64,000 nt of DNA from Rhytidiadelphus loreus (lineage: Eukaryota; Streptophyta; Bryopsida; Hypnales; Hylocomiaceae): the NCBI GenBank assembly GCA_947034895.1, contig OX344763.1, forward strand, positions 38,501,025-38,565,024. Reading direction: 5' to 3'. The notes under the pieces were generated by a model. The model was not told where the DNA came from, ran no database searches, and saw only the letters and a program-made list of their open reading frames with translations. Made by a program: the position numbers and the translations under genes. Below are positions 36,115 through 47,389 of this stretch, piece by piece. Each line of letters opens with the position of its first letter. Position 1 is the stretch's first letter.

Positions 36115-37560
36115 ATCACAATTAACATTTAGATGAAAGTTTGAACATTGCTAAAATTCTTAAAAAATCCTAATTAAAGTTGTGGAAGTAATAAATGGAA
36201 GAATTTGGAATTAATTTGGAAAGAAAATGGTAATTTCATCCAAAAGAATCTCAAAAGGAATCTAACTTAATTTAGGAATCTAGGAAATATTAGAATAATT
36301 GGGGTAAGTTGAAACCTAATTTATCCCCTTATTCTCTTTAAAATTATTGAAGGAACGAATTCCATCGAACTAAGAGGAATTTTCATCCATTCATAAATTT
36401 TCACCTGGACGTCCTAAATTCTTATTTTTTACCTTGGTAGAAAGGTAATTTAGCACTTTCTTCATATAAATAATAAAAAATCCAAAAACTACTCATTTTA
36501 GAATTATAACTTAAGAATAGAATTAATAAAAGAACAATTAGAAATATTTTTAAAAGAATAACTAAAGAATCTTTTGAGACTAGAATCGTTTAGGGAATCT
36601 TTTAAAGATTCCAAAACCAACTTTTACTTTAAAATTACTTTGATTTTAAAGGAGTTAAGTGTGGATGAAGTTTGACCCAAATTTGGATGAAAAATCTAAA
36701 AATAGGTTAAAAATAGGTTTTCTTTCAAAAATCTATTAGTTAGATTACTTAACAGATTAACACTAAAATTTAGATTTATTTAGAATTTATTTGCTATTTT
36801 TAGTTAACGGATGAAGTTTTTAGGATAGAATTAGGGATGAATTTCATCCATCAATATCTTTTAGTAGGAACATCAGAATTCAACTTGCTTTACCATTCTG
36901 GGAAGGGTAAAGTGTATTCTACACATTAGCTAAGATAGAATTTTACAATAGATTAGTTTCTACTTACTCATCAAGGTTTTGAACCTTTTAACCTTTAGAC
37001 TGTTTTGAAGTAGATAGAATTCAATTATCACCATAACAAACAAAGTGTCCATTGCTTGGAAGGCCAAAGAATACTAAGTTTACAATTCACCCATTTGAAT
37101 CATTAACTTATGCCGCTAGAACTTGTGTGCAACTTTTTGACTGAAGGGTGGAGTTAGAAACACTCACACACTCCTAGTACCTAGATTAAAGGCCATAGAG
37201 GACACTGGACTCTCTCTCTAATATAGAGTGATGTACAATTTTGGTGTAACACTCATATATTATTGAGTGATTTAGAATACAAGACTCATACCACTCTGCT
37301 ATTTTGTAGCAATGAACAGAAGTTAAGTTTTACATAGCACTAGGAATCACAAGTTGTAGCAATCATGCTTGCTAAATACATGTAACTACTCCTTTTGCAA
37401 AGTATATGTAATTACTTTTTGTATAGACATTCAAACTTTGTACATGCTTCGATTGTCATTGTATTGTATTTGGTCTATTTTGATGAATAAATCCTTAAAA
37501 TTTTCAACTTAATACTTGCCCTAAAAACTCCCATTTCATTGAAAAACTCCCAAAATAATG
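36115..37560. repeat. Diverged, inverted relative of repeat R1
   Basis: Words such as gaatttcatccatcaatatc (36840) and ccattgcttggaaggc (37050) match R1 (9482-12080), the latter in reverse orientation. No coding region is seen. Confidence 0.4.
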
Positions 37561-37733
37561 AATATGATGTTATTGGGGTTTCTAATATTTCATCAATGGG
37601 ATGGGGAAATTGAAACCTATCTTTGAAAATTTATGTAAGGTTCTCTCTATCTCTCTTGGGACCAATTTAGCCAAGCATGCATGCTTGGCTAAATTGGTCC
37701 CAAGAGAGATAGAGAGAACCTTACATAAATTTT
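37561..37733. repeat. LTR B fragment ending in a perfect 108-bp palindrome
   Basis: 37565-37680 resembles the family B LTR (compare 16600-16715: ggggaaa, aacctatctttg, ttgggaccaatttagcc). From 37626 to 37733 the sequence is a perfect inverted repeat with 54-bp arms and no spacer, centred at aagcatg|catgctt. Confidence 0.85.
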
Positions 37734-37953
37734 ACCACATGCCATATGTAGTCTACTAGTACACCAGGGCATAATTGAGACAAAACTTAGTGATAGGCAT
37801 CTCTGCTTTAAAAGCTTGTTTATGAGCACTTCTTCCAGTAAAGGTGTCCTCACTGTAGCATGGTAAGCCATTTGACACTCAACAAAATGAATGAAAAGTA
37901 GCTTCTTTTGTCGGTTGAACAAATCAACTCTTCAAATTTCTTCAATGTATTCA

Positions 37954-38085
37954 CACTAGTAGAAAATCAAGCCCATCTGTTGTTTTGGTTGCGTTGATCA
38001 TCAACAAATTTTTGTTGATCAACAGAATTTTTGTTGATGATCAACGCGACCAAAACAACAGATTGGGCCTGATTTTCTACTAGTG
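37954..38085. mobile_element. CACTA-type foldback MITE with TCA target duplication
   Basis: Both ends read CACTAGTAGAAAATCA inward. TCA is duplicated at 37951-37953 and 38086-38088. The 132-bp element folds almost completely on itself, with an inner ttgatcatcaacaaa stem. Confidence 0.9.
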
Positions 38086-38088
38086 TCA

Positions 38089-40304
38089 ATCTCTCAAAAC
38101 ATCTTCTAAGATTAAATTTAGATGGATTCTTGTGCATAATTACACTTGTGATGGAATCTAGTCAAACATTATAAATAAAATGACTTATGATTGATGCATT
38201 AAGCATTTTTTGTATATATATAGAGAGATTGTGATTGGATCCTTTGAAACTAAAGAACTAATGAAAGTGTACTTTGTTGGGCACATATTACAAGTTAGAT
38301 TGAGGATGCTCTAAATCACTTAATTAAGAGTATCCACCTTTAATTAGTGGAGGGCCGGCATTACAGCCTACCACCTACTAACAAAAAACTTGGTTGTAGG
38401 CAATTTTGAAACCTTATAGAGATATTTGAAATTAGAAACATTTTGAAACAAGTATCAAGTCCTACAATGTACATCACAAGCAAAACAATTCCTTACTACA
38501 CAAACAATGATATAATCGTTTAAATTTCCAAGAACTTAGAGTTATTTCTTAGTCAACTAGTAAATTCTCACTTTAGTAGTAAGCAATGTTCCTAAACATT
38601 CTCTAATGACACACTCTAGTCATTTGAAGTTCTAGGAATCTATAAATATTTCTTGCTTGGCGAATTCTAACTTTAATAGTAATCAGTGATTTCAACCCTC
38701 TCTATTGATACATTTTGTAATTGGAAATTTCCAATGTATCTTGAGGATTTGACATGTTGTGTATACATTTGATTTAACAAGTTCCACATTTGAAGTTGTA
38801 AATACATGTGACTTCATTTAGAAGCCCATTTCTCCTTAAAAACAATGTCATTTGAGAGGGTCAAGTGTATCGTTAGCTCTAGTTTAAGCTACATAAATTT
38901 ATCCAATTAGGGAAGGTAGAATATTAGTGTCTTTGTAAGAATAGAATAGGTTATAGATTTTCCAATTTATTATTTTTATTCTTTAAACTAAATTACTAAA
39001 GGTTATAAATTTGCTAGATCGAAAAACAATAGATTGTAGAGGATATAGATTTGCTAAGCACTAAATTTATTCTATTAAAATGAATAGAGCGTGCACCAAA
39101 GATTTCAATGTAAACCAATTTAAGTATATTACAAATAGTGCATCATTTGTAAATTGGTGTCACATACTAATAGGATAAATTATTGACTTAGCAAACTAAT
39201 TATAATTCCTAAAAGTGGATCACTTATCAATTATCACAATTGAAAAGACTAAAATTCATACAAAATCACTCAACAAATGGCTTCAAAAGTAGAGTGTAAA
39301 TAGAACACTTATGGCAACAAAGACCATTGAAACCAATAAACATATAGAAGAACAAGAAATGGAAGAAAAAATAGTATTATAAAAACAATCCTAAATTACA
39401 ATAAACGTACATTCTAAAAGAATAACTATTTATTATTCTTGAATTTATAGTGACACTGATATACATCACACACTTGAATCACCTAGCTTCAACATTTACC
39501 CCTAAAGGTCCATTGTCCCTCAAAGGGACAACTGGAAGTTTAGATTAGTATTGTAAAAGTCATTTGAGAAAGGATGTTTGTGAAAATTTGAAATCAGATG
39601 TGGACTTACATGAACTTCATCAAAATACATATTTTTTTTTTTTATCAAGTGCCCAAATTAAAAGTTATGTTGCTTGAAGTTTCTTGGGCAAAAAGAGAAA
39701 TTTAAAACAATAGGTGAAAAAAACTCATCTCTTTCTTAAATTTAGCATATATATAGCTACAATGATATAATAGGCAATGGTAAAAAAAACTATGTGTAGT
39801 GCAAAAATCTAATTTCATGAGAAGTTAAAAGATTTTCAACCCTATCCAACAAGGTCCAAAAAAATCATTTTCTTCTATAAGCTTGTAATTTAGACAATCA
39901 AATGGATTGAAATCTTCCAAATTCCCATAATAGATGTCTAGTACAATTTCAAACAAGTAAATTTCAAAATAATCAATTGAAATTTCCATGTGAACAGTCT
40001 TCTCATTAAGAATCCTTTGATTTTGATGTTGCCAATAGAAGGATGTAAGGTGAATGGTAGTGCTACAATCATTTCTATAGCTAAATTTGTCAACCTTTGA
40101 TTTTGTATTCTTCACAAAAACAACACGTGAAGAAAATGCAGGAGGTCACAAACTCTATGAACATGTTCCTCGAGTCATTTCCAACCAAAACAATAGTTTT
40201 CAATTGATGATCAACACCCTAACATATTCACAAATGATGACAAATTCCAATGAAGAGCTCCAAACAACAACATACGTCACAATTGGGCAGGATTGCCAAC
40301 CTCA
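38089..40304. other. Intergenic DNA downstream of the PPR gene
   Basis: About 2.2 kb of AT-rich DNA. Short frames at 39825-40115 (-) and 40087-40314 (+) have no recognisable content. The first of these overlaps the likely PPR 3' untranslated region. Confidence 0.4.
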
Positions 40305-42422
40305 TCACCAATAATCACCACAAGAACACACACCATTTTGGAAGTGGTGAAAGCGATTAGCATCCCTAACAACAATCTCTCGTTCAGTCACCTTTGAGAT
40401 AAACTTGGTAGCTGTATGGCAGTCTGAACACACTCGAAGGTTCTTGAACACCCGGATTGGCTCTCCAGGGGATGTCCGCATGAGTCCGTAAGCAATAGCC
40501 AGCTTCTCACTATGCGAGCAAAGAGCAAGTTCTTTCTCCTTCTCCTCAATGTTCCGCAACACTAGCCGGGTATCGGGAATGTAGCCTTCGGCCTTAATTT
40601 TCTCACTCAATCTCCTCAGCTCAGCATAGATCTCCTTCGCTTCTGAGTGAGAAGTATCCCCTACGACGAAATCATGGACCTTGTTATCAACTTCAATCCA
40701 GCTACGCCCTGGCTCCTTGCGTATACCTCTCTCCTGCATCATAGTGCGCACCCACAACACCTCCTCCCACTTGCCAGCTGCAGCATAGATATTCGAGAGA
40801 AGCACGAATGCAGAAGCATCCACCGGTTCCAACTTGAGACACTCCTTAGCGGCAAGTTTGCCCAAATCCACATTACCGTAAGTTCTACAAGCACCAAGCA
40901 AGGCTCCCCAAGTTGCACCATCCGGTTCCACTGGCATGCTGCCAATCAAGAGCTTTGCTTCCTCCAAGTGTCCTGCTCGGCCAAGACCATCCACCATGCA
41001 GGTACAAAGCACTACATTAGGTTCGATGCCATAATCTTGTGTCATAGCCAGAAAAAGTCTACGGCCCTCATCCACAAGGCCAGCATGACTACAGGCCGAC
41101 AACACTGCAGCGAAGGAGATCACATTAGGCTTCACACCGACTGCAATCATATTTTTGAACACTTCCAGGGCTTCTTGTCCACATCCGTGCTCGGCAAGTC
41201 CACCAATCATTGTGTTCCACGTGACCACATCACGATCCTCCATCCGGTCAAAAACTAGCCGAGCATCATCCAAACTGCCACACTTTCCATACATGTGGAC
41301 AAGCGCATTGCCCACACGCATATCCGACTGAAGTCCCGCTTTGAGGATATGCCTGTGAACCTCCTTCACCCACTCCAAAGCCCCTGCGTTTGGACATGGA
41401 TTCAGAATGCTCGCAAACGTGAATGCATCGGGTTTCATGCCTTCCCTTTGCATTTGCATAAACAGTTCATATGCTTCTTGCCCACATCCATGCTCGGCAA
41501 GTCCACCAATCATTGTGTTCCACGTGATCACATCACGATCGTGCATCCTATCAAACACTAGCCGAGCATCATCCAAACTGCCACACTTTCCATACATGTG
41601 GACAAGCGTATTGCCCACACGCATATCCGACTCAAGTCCCGCTTTGAGGATATGCATGTGAACTTCCTTCACCCACTCCAAAGCCCCTGCGCTTGAACAT
41701 GGATTCAGTATGCTCGCAAACGTGATTGCATTGGGTTCGAGGCCTTCCTGTTTCATTTGGAGAAGCAGTCCATATGCCTCCTGCCCCAATCCATGCTCTG
41801 CAAGTCCACCGATCATTATGTTCCATGAGATCACGTCGTGTTCCTCCATTCGCCAAAAAACTACTCGGGCATCATCGATACTGCCACAATTTGCATACAT
41901 GTGGACAAGCGCATTGCCCATACGCACATCTGATTCAAGCCCAGCATGTCTTACATACGCATGAACTTCTTTGCCCCACTGCAAAGCTGATGGATCGGCA
42001 CATGCCTTCAGGATGATCGTGAAAGTAAATGCATCTGGCTGGACCCCTTTGTGGCACATTTGATTGAAGAGCTCCATTGCTTTGGCAGCATGATTGTGCT
42101 TTGCATAACCCCCAATCATAATGGTCCAACTGAACACGTTCTTGTCCACAAGTTTATCAAACACTCCACGTGCATCCTCCAATTCTCCACACCTGATATA
42201 CACGCTCACTAGGTTGTTTGCCACATATCTATTCTGCTCCATTCCACTCTGGTTGATGTAGTCGTGAACCTGCTTCGCGACATTAACATTAAGGTTTTTC
42301 TCCTTCAAGCACCGTCTCAAAACTTCAACATACATAAACGAGTCGATGGCCATGCCTTGTTCTAGTCCTTTCTTCAAATTACCAATTGCTTCAGTCGTGC
42401 TTCTTGCAGTTTTCAAGGACAT
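40305..42422 (-). CDS. DYW-class pentatricopeptide repeat protein
   Basis: A sequence-specific RNA-binding protein of mitochondria or plastids. PLS-type PPR proteins with a DYW domain normally direct and catalyse C-to-U RNA editing. The start is the ATG at 42422 (705 residues, no intron); upstream frame positions lack ATG and a TGA lies at 42514-42516. PPR motifs fill residues of about 35-500, followed by E/E+ motifs with a PGRSWIEV box, and a complete C-terminal DYW domain. The deaminase-type HSEK (H637, E639), CSDCH (665-669), HH...CSC and terminal DYW are all present. Three repeat blocks of 101 residues are nearly identical to one another (DNA offset 303 bp), a recent internal duplication. 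The open frames on the opposite strand are shadows. No clear transit peptide follows the ATG, so a further upstream exon is possible (see findings). Confidence 0.93.
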   Translation of the reverse strand: MSLKTARSTTEAIGNLKKGLEQGMAIDSFMYVEVLRRCLKEKNLNVNVAKQVHDYINQSGMEQNRYVANNLVSVYIRCGELEDARGVFDKLVDKNVFSWTIMIGGYAKHNHAAKAMELFNQMCHKGVQPDAFTFTIILKACADPSALQWGKEVHAYVRHAGLESDVRMGNALVHMYANCGSIDDARVVFWRMEEHDVISWNIMIGGLAEHGLGQEAYGLLLQMKQEGLEPNAITFASILNPCSSAGALEWVKEVHMHILKAGLESDMRVGNTLVHMYGKCGSLDDARLVFDRMHDRDVITWNTMIGGLAEHGCGQEAYELFMQMQREGMKPDAFTFASILNPCPNAGALEWVKEVHRHILKAGLQSDMRVGNALVHMYGKCGSLDDARLVFDRMEDRDVVTWNTMIGGLAEHGCGQEALEVFKNMIAVGVKPNVISFAAVLSACSHAGLVDEGRRLFLAMTQDYGIEPNVVLCTCMVDGLGRAGHLEEAKLLIGSMPVEPDGATWGALLGACRTYGNVDLGKLAAKECLKLEPVDASAFVLLSNIYAAAGKWEEVLWVRTMMQERGIRKEPGRSWIEVDNKVHDFVVGDTSHSEAKEIYAELRRLSEKIKAEGYIPDTRLVLRNIEEKEKELALCSHSEKLAIAYGLMRTSPGEPIRVFKNLRVCSDCHTATKFISKVTEREIVVRDANRFHHFQNGVCSCGDYW

Positions 42423-42830
42423 ACTACCGCCACCACCCGGTAAAATATGCCTCGACTCTCTTGCAGTACTCGGCACAATGCATCCCCTTCCATTGTAGCC
42501 CTCAGATAGCCTGATTCATCACTAGATTCTTCAATGGAAATCCCTTCGAAAGAAGAACACTGATACACAGTGAAAGGGTGCAAGACCACTAATGCCCAGT
42601 ACTCACATATTTCAACATCCACAAATTTGCATCCATCCATTTGAATTCTTAATATCTCTCACATACATAACAATTCATTGCAAATCATTCCACTTTAAGT
42701 GCACCCAATAACCAAAAGGAAGAACAAAGCATATTGCACACACAAAAATCCTTAAACTCACCCAAAATCACATATTTCTAGATGCACCTACTCTAGTCAC
42801 TCAACAAGGTAGCCAACTCAATTCCTAAAC

Positions 42831-43374
42831 TTACCTATCTCCTTGTGTTGTGTCTGGAGAATCTTTGGAGGGATAATCAATAGTAGGTTGCATTCTCCCT
42901 TCAGTTGTCAAGTGGAGCATTGCCTTTACCCATGGTGGAGTTGACCAGCCATATATCCAAAGTGCTTTCCTTGCCACCTTATGCCTAAAGTCAGGTGATC
43001 TAGGATTCCTCTGTAGGCACCACAACCCATGATCAGATCCTACAAAACTGTCTCATATTCATTTTGCATCTAACAATCAATATTCCAGGAATATTTGTGG
43101 AAGACACTGCAATGATCTGAGCAGTGTTCACTCCACTCAATGACAGCAAACAACGCAATTTCATACTTGTTGCTTTACGAAGTGCCCACAAGTGCCCATG
43201 GCCTTGTACAAGCAAGAAACGTCCCGTCACTTGTTGAGCCGAGTATTGTATCTGCTTTCTTTTATCTAGTCATACCTTGTCAGCTCTGTTGTCCCACCAC
43301 TGCGTAGGATCCGCGAAGTACTCTTTCCAAAGTTCTTCAACCGACTGTAGTTCACCTGAATCCACCGCAATATC
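42831..43374 (-). CDS. OSB-type organellar ssDNA-binding protein (3' exons)
   Basis: OSB proteins bind single-stranded DNA in mitochondria or plastids and limit illegitimate recombination. Two exons are clear. The first, 43374-43276, is 33 codons and contains EELWKEYFADPTQWWDNR. It ends at donor AAG|gtatga, and a 265-bp intron follows. The second runs 43010-42831: acceptor cctacag|AGG, RNPRSPDFRHK, then ALW...PPWVKAML, and TAA at 42831-42833. Together they form the plant-specific PDF motif (W..YF.DP.QWWDNR...NP..PDF.HK). Both junctions are phase 0. The TAA is contained in AG|GTAAGT, a perfect donor. Upstream exons with the OB-fold are not resolved; a candidate exon ends at CTTCAG|gtatgt (43448), also phase 0. 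The gene lies 409 bp upstream of the PPR start on the same strand. Confidence 0.75.
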
Positions 43375-45945
43375 CTTTACCCATGTCAGTCACATTCTCA
43401 CCAGGAGAGGCAAACTCTTTCTGTGACGATGGGCATATGATACATACCTGAAGCATAGGAATTCGAAGGTGATCTCTTCCAAACTGATGAAAATGGTGAA
43501 CACCGGATTGGTCCACAGCCTCGTATGTGAGAGGACAAGGGCAGGGATAAAGAAGGGTAGATAGGCCATGGAGACCTGAAGACTGAGATTACACAGATAT
43601 CCTGGGTACACAAACGTCAACACTCTGATAATAAGCAACTTCGTACCATTCAAAGGGCTCTTCCCATCAATACCGGGGTTTAGGGTTAGGTCAACCATGT
43701 TCATATCCGGTTACGTTGGAAAAATGTGACAACCTCTTTATCCAACATTGCTGTAAAGGAGACCTCATACTTCGACACATTTGTTGTCAGCATGACCACA
43801 CTAGTCCGACCCATGTCACAAGTCATCCAACCGCTTAATTCACTCACCTGTGCACCACCGAATCCACGCACCCACGAAAAGCTTCTCTGTTCTCTCCTGC
43901 ACTGCAATTGTTGTCTACAATCTAAATCCCACGACACCAATTGAGGTGGCAGTCCCATCACTATCTGCCTGCATTACAGAAACCAATTCACACTAACTGT
44001 TACTAAGAAGAACATCACACAGAACAACGCCGGAATGGACCTCAGAATTGAACCTGTGGACAGAAACACATCAAATTGAGAAGAAACTACATGTGCGAAA
44101 AATCTGCTACTACCTCCAATCCTGAAAACCCGAACACATTAAATAAGGTCGACAAACAAAACCGCACACCTGACGCTTCCAACGGACAAATGAAGCAAGA
44201 CAAGCTGCCCAAGGACGGCAAACCTCCACTGCAGCTTCACGAGGAGCAGCTCCGTCTACGGGATCAACCAATTGCTGAGGCAAGAATCCAACATACACCC
44301 ATTGATTAGCATACAACCCCAGTCAACTGACTTGACTATTGAAAATTACCATCGCTTCAAAGAGGGTCATCAAAAACTTAGGTTCAATCTAAATTACAGT
44401 TCTCCTTTGATACGAATGAAAACACTAATTAAATTTAGATTGTTTGAATGACATATATACAAATATGCATGAAAACCTACCAGAATTGATCATAACACAT
44501 CCATGAACCGCAACAGGGGTCAGAACCCAATCCCCAGCCCAGCCAGATCGCTCAATCCAGTTCCCGGAATGTGTTTTCGACTTGTCTGGCACAACTTTGA
44601 CTTCCTCCCTGCTGTTCGCGCTGCCCAATCTCCTGCCCCATGGTGCACACGTGCACACCCCTATTCTGACATATGACGATACCTCGTATTGGGTGAATAT
44701 GACAGGAATCAGCGTATGTGGCACCGATTTGGCCATTTCCAGCATATCGTTCAAATGTGAAGCAAACAAAGGTGATAGCAAAGTCGCTTTCGACTCTGCA
44801 ACACAAACGTGAGTTCTCAATCGGTTCGGTACATCTTACCGGCCCTGAATCCAGGCTGCTGCCACTTGAACTCTGTTGCAGCTCACACCACATCTATAGT
44901 ACACACTTTGAGCAGTTCTTTCCAGCTTTGCCGGGATTAAGTACTAATCCGGAAAGACATGAGTAAGTGTTCTTCTCTTGCAGGCCCAAGCTTCTTTCAA
45001 GGTTCGAAGACTGGGAATCACGCAGTCATCAGCATTGAATAACTTATAGCTATGCTGATTGCCACGGACCGCAATAGATCACGAGTTCCCAACTCCAAGA
45101 TGAATAAAATTCCTCAACCGAAAATCCTAAACCCTAGTTCGCGAAACGGCTCATTTCTTCTTGCTCAGTCTGTGAAACTCCCATATCAGCTCCTAAGCCA
45201 AAAAAACCGGGATGAATTAGAGGACCTGCTATTTGAATTGCACTGCACTAATTGCGCAGCAAGATATCATCAATCAGCAAATTAATTACTCGCGCTCCAC
45301 AAGCTCCGAAGGAACAAGCGCTAGCCTACTCTCCTGTAGTAAGAGCAGGAAAGGTCGATACAACGTTTCTCCTACAACAGCTGGCATCTCCCCTCCATCC
45401 TACAATTTCCATCCCTCCCACGAGCTCCAATTCAAATGGCTCCAAACCAACTGCCAGAGCAGAGAAACAAGTCAGAATCCCTCTACAAATCCTGCACAAG
45501 CGGGCATTGCAGTACTACCCACATTCAGTCATCCTAACACAACAGTACGAGAAATCTCCCTCCTTGAGCCCTCAATTCACCACAACAGCCATACGTGCAC
45601 CCGCAACAGACTGCAGCATGCAGGACCCTTGCTCTGCAAAAGTTCGCGAGCTTGGGATCAAGGAGTCCCCAACCTCTCTCACCGTGTCCATTCCTGCTGG
45701 ACGCTTGCTCTGGACTCCCGCCTCTGCGGAAACGGTACAGTAGTTGCCAATGCCAATCTCCTCGCCAATGCCTGATACCCTTGACGCTGCTCGCTTTACG
45801 TCGGCACTTAGTTCCCAGCACCTGCCCGGATTGATATCCGCCAGCACCGGTTATTGAACCTGCGTTTCCTTCGTCGTCCCCAATCTGCGTGTTTGTAGTC
45901 CCGCCTCCCTCTTCGGAATCTTTCATGAAGGTTTATATCGCCCCT
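43375..45945 (-). other. Probable 5' part of the OSB gene, exons unresolved
   Basis: This stretch is richer in GC than the transposon DNA and has many minus-strand frames with good splice sites (for example ...VMINSG|gtaggt near 44481 and a frame at 44110-44316). Telobox-like aaccctaaa words occur at 43680 and 45125. I could not assemble a convincing OB-fold from it. Overlapping frames at 45252-45775 (+) and 45534-45926 (-) may be chance frames in GC-rich DNA. Confidence 0.35.
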
Positions 45946-45948
45946 TTA

Positions 45949-47386
45949 GAGCATCTCCAGCGGTTCACGCTACAGTGACCCTGCAAAGCCTGTGGTGTGA
46001 CCGGACTGAGAACTTCGACCCAACGCTTGCAGCCGGAAGCGTTTTTCAATGCTGGGACCACTAAAGTTTTGGCTCGACACGGAATGTTGCAGGGGCTCGC
46101 ACAATTGACTTGTGCCACGCTACTGGCAAACACAATTAAATAGGTGTTGTTTTCGATGGCGCCGAGAGGTGGAGGACGTTCGGGCAGAAGGAGAGAAAAC
46201 TTGTCGGTATAGATTTGTCTTTAAATGGTCAGCAATACTAGTCTTCATCTCCTATTGCACTTAGAACTTAAGAAGTTAGGATATTTTGATCCTATTTTGT
46301 TCTTTCAAGGTATTTTGCATATTATGTACTATATATTGCATTGTTCAAGTCTTCCTAAAACATTCCACTTATTCCTCAACTCATAAAAGCTCTTCCAAAC
46401 TTCTTTTTGATTTTTTTAGATTTTTTTTCCTATTTGTTCTTTTATATAAAAAAAACAAGGTAATAACCTTTTTAAATGAGCTAAATATACCTATAGGAAA
46501 CATACAGCCATCACATACAAAACAACCCATGCATTGAAAACAAAGTGAAAATAATAGAGGTCCCATACATAAGACATCTTTTAGTATCACAACCCAAGAA
46601 TTTTGGGCCTCAAATTTTAATTCTTGGGTCCCAAAATTAAGAATTTATTACTCCAAAGTTTTTCTATTAGAGCCCAAGCATTATGAAATTTTTTAATCCA
46701 ATTCCAAGCAGTTTAGGGCAAACTCAAAAAAATTGAGCCCCAATGTTTTTCTATTTAAGCCCCCAATTTAAGAAAGTTTGGGCCCAAGGTAAATAAGCTT
46801 GGGCCCCAAACTCAAGAAACTTGGGCCCAAATTGGAGAAGTTTTGGCCCGAAACTCTAAAAGTTTGGGTCGAAGTTGGAGAAGCTTCGGTCCTAAACTCT
46901 AAAAGTTTGGGCCCAAAATAGAGAAGTTTGGATCTCTGATACATCTAGTTTCTATATAAAGATTGTAAACTTGCAATTCAAATCCTTTTTTTTAATCATT
47001 AGAAATCTTACTCAAAGTGATTTTTATAATTATAATTAGAGTATTATTATCAAAAATTTATATTATTCTAGAAATAAAATTGATATATTTATAAATTAAT
47101 TTTTATTATTACAAATGAAATTCAAATAAAAAACTATCAATAACATAGGACATGTTGTTTATTTCTTTATTACACAATGATCTTTTGAACTATGGATCCT
47201 TTGGCTACATTCTTGATAGCCCCTGCACTTACATCTTTTACTTTCCCCGAGACCAACTCCTCGGGAAGCATGTTCACGTGCCTAGTTTACAGAGCACCGT
47301 TGGCTGGCCGAGAAGGAGAAACGACAGTCAATCATGGTACATGGTTTGTGGCGCGCCCCTTTTCCAGGTCGCCGCTGGAGATGCTC
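45949..47386. mobile_element. PIF/Harbinger-type element with TTA target duplication
   Basis: The inverted ends are GAGCATCTCCAGCGG exactly, 15 bp. TTA stands on both sides (45946-45948 and 47387-47389), the 3-bp duplication typical of the PIF/Harbinger superfamily. At 1438 bp without a transposase or Myb-like ORF it is non-autonomous. It inserted into GC-rich DNA upstream of the OSB gene. Confidence 0.8.
46590..46940. repeat. Minisatellite of aagtttgggcccaaa units
   Basis: About a dozen degenerate units of 25-30 bases centred on ttgggcccaa, itself a palindrome, lie inside the PIF/Harbinger-type element. Confidence 0.65.
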
Positions 47387-47389
47387 TTA

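Noticed and set aside
40647..41258. 203-codon open frame on the plus strand
   Set aside because: It is the antisense shadow of the PPR repeats; the frames at 41295-42016 (+) are the same kind of shadow.
45252..45926. Three long overlapping frames on both strands
   Set aside because: GC-rich DNA next to the OSB gene yields long chance frames; no domain, and none could be linked by splice sites to the PDF-motif exons.
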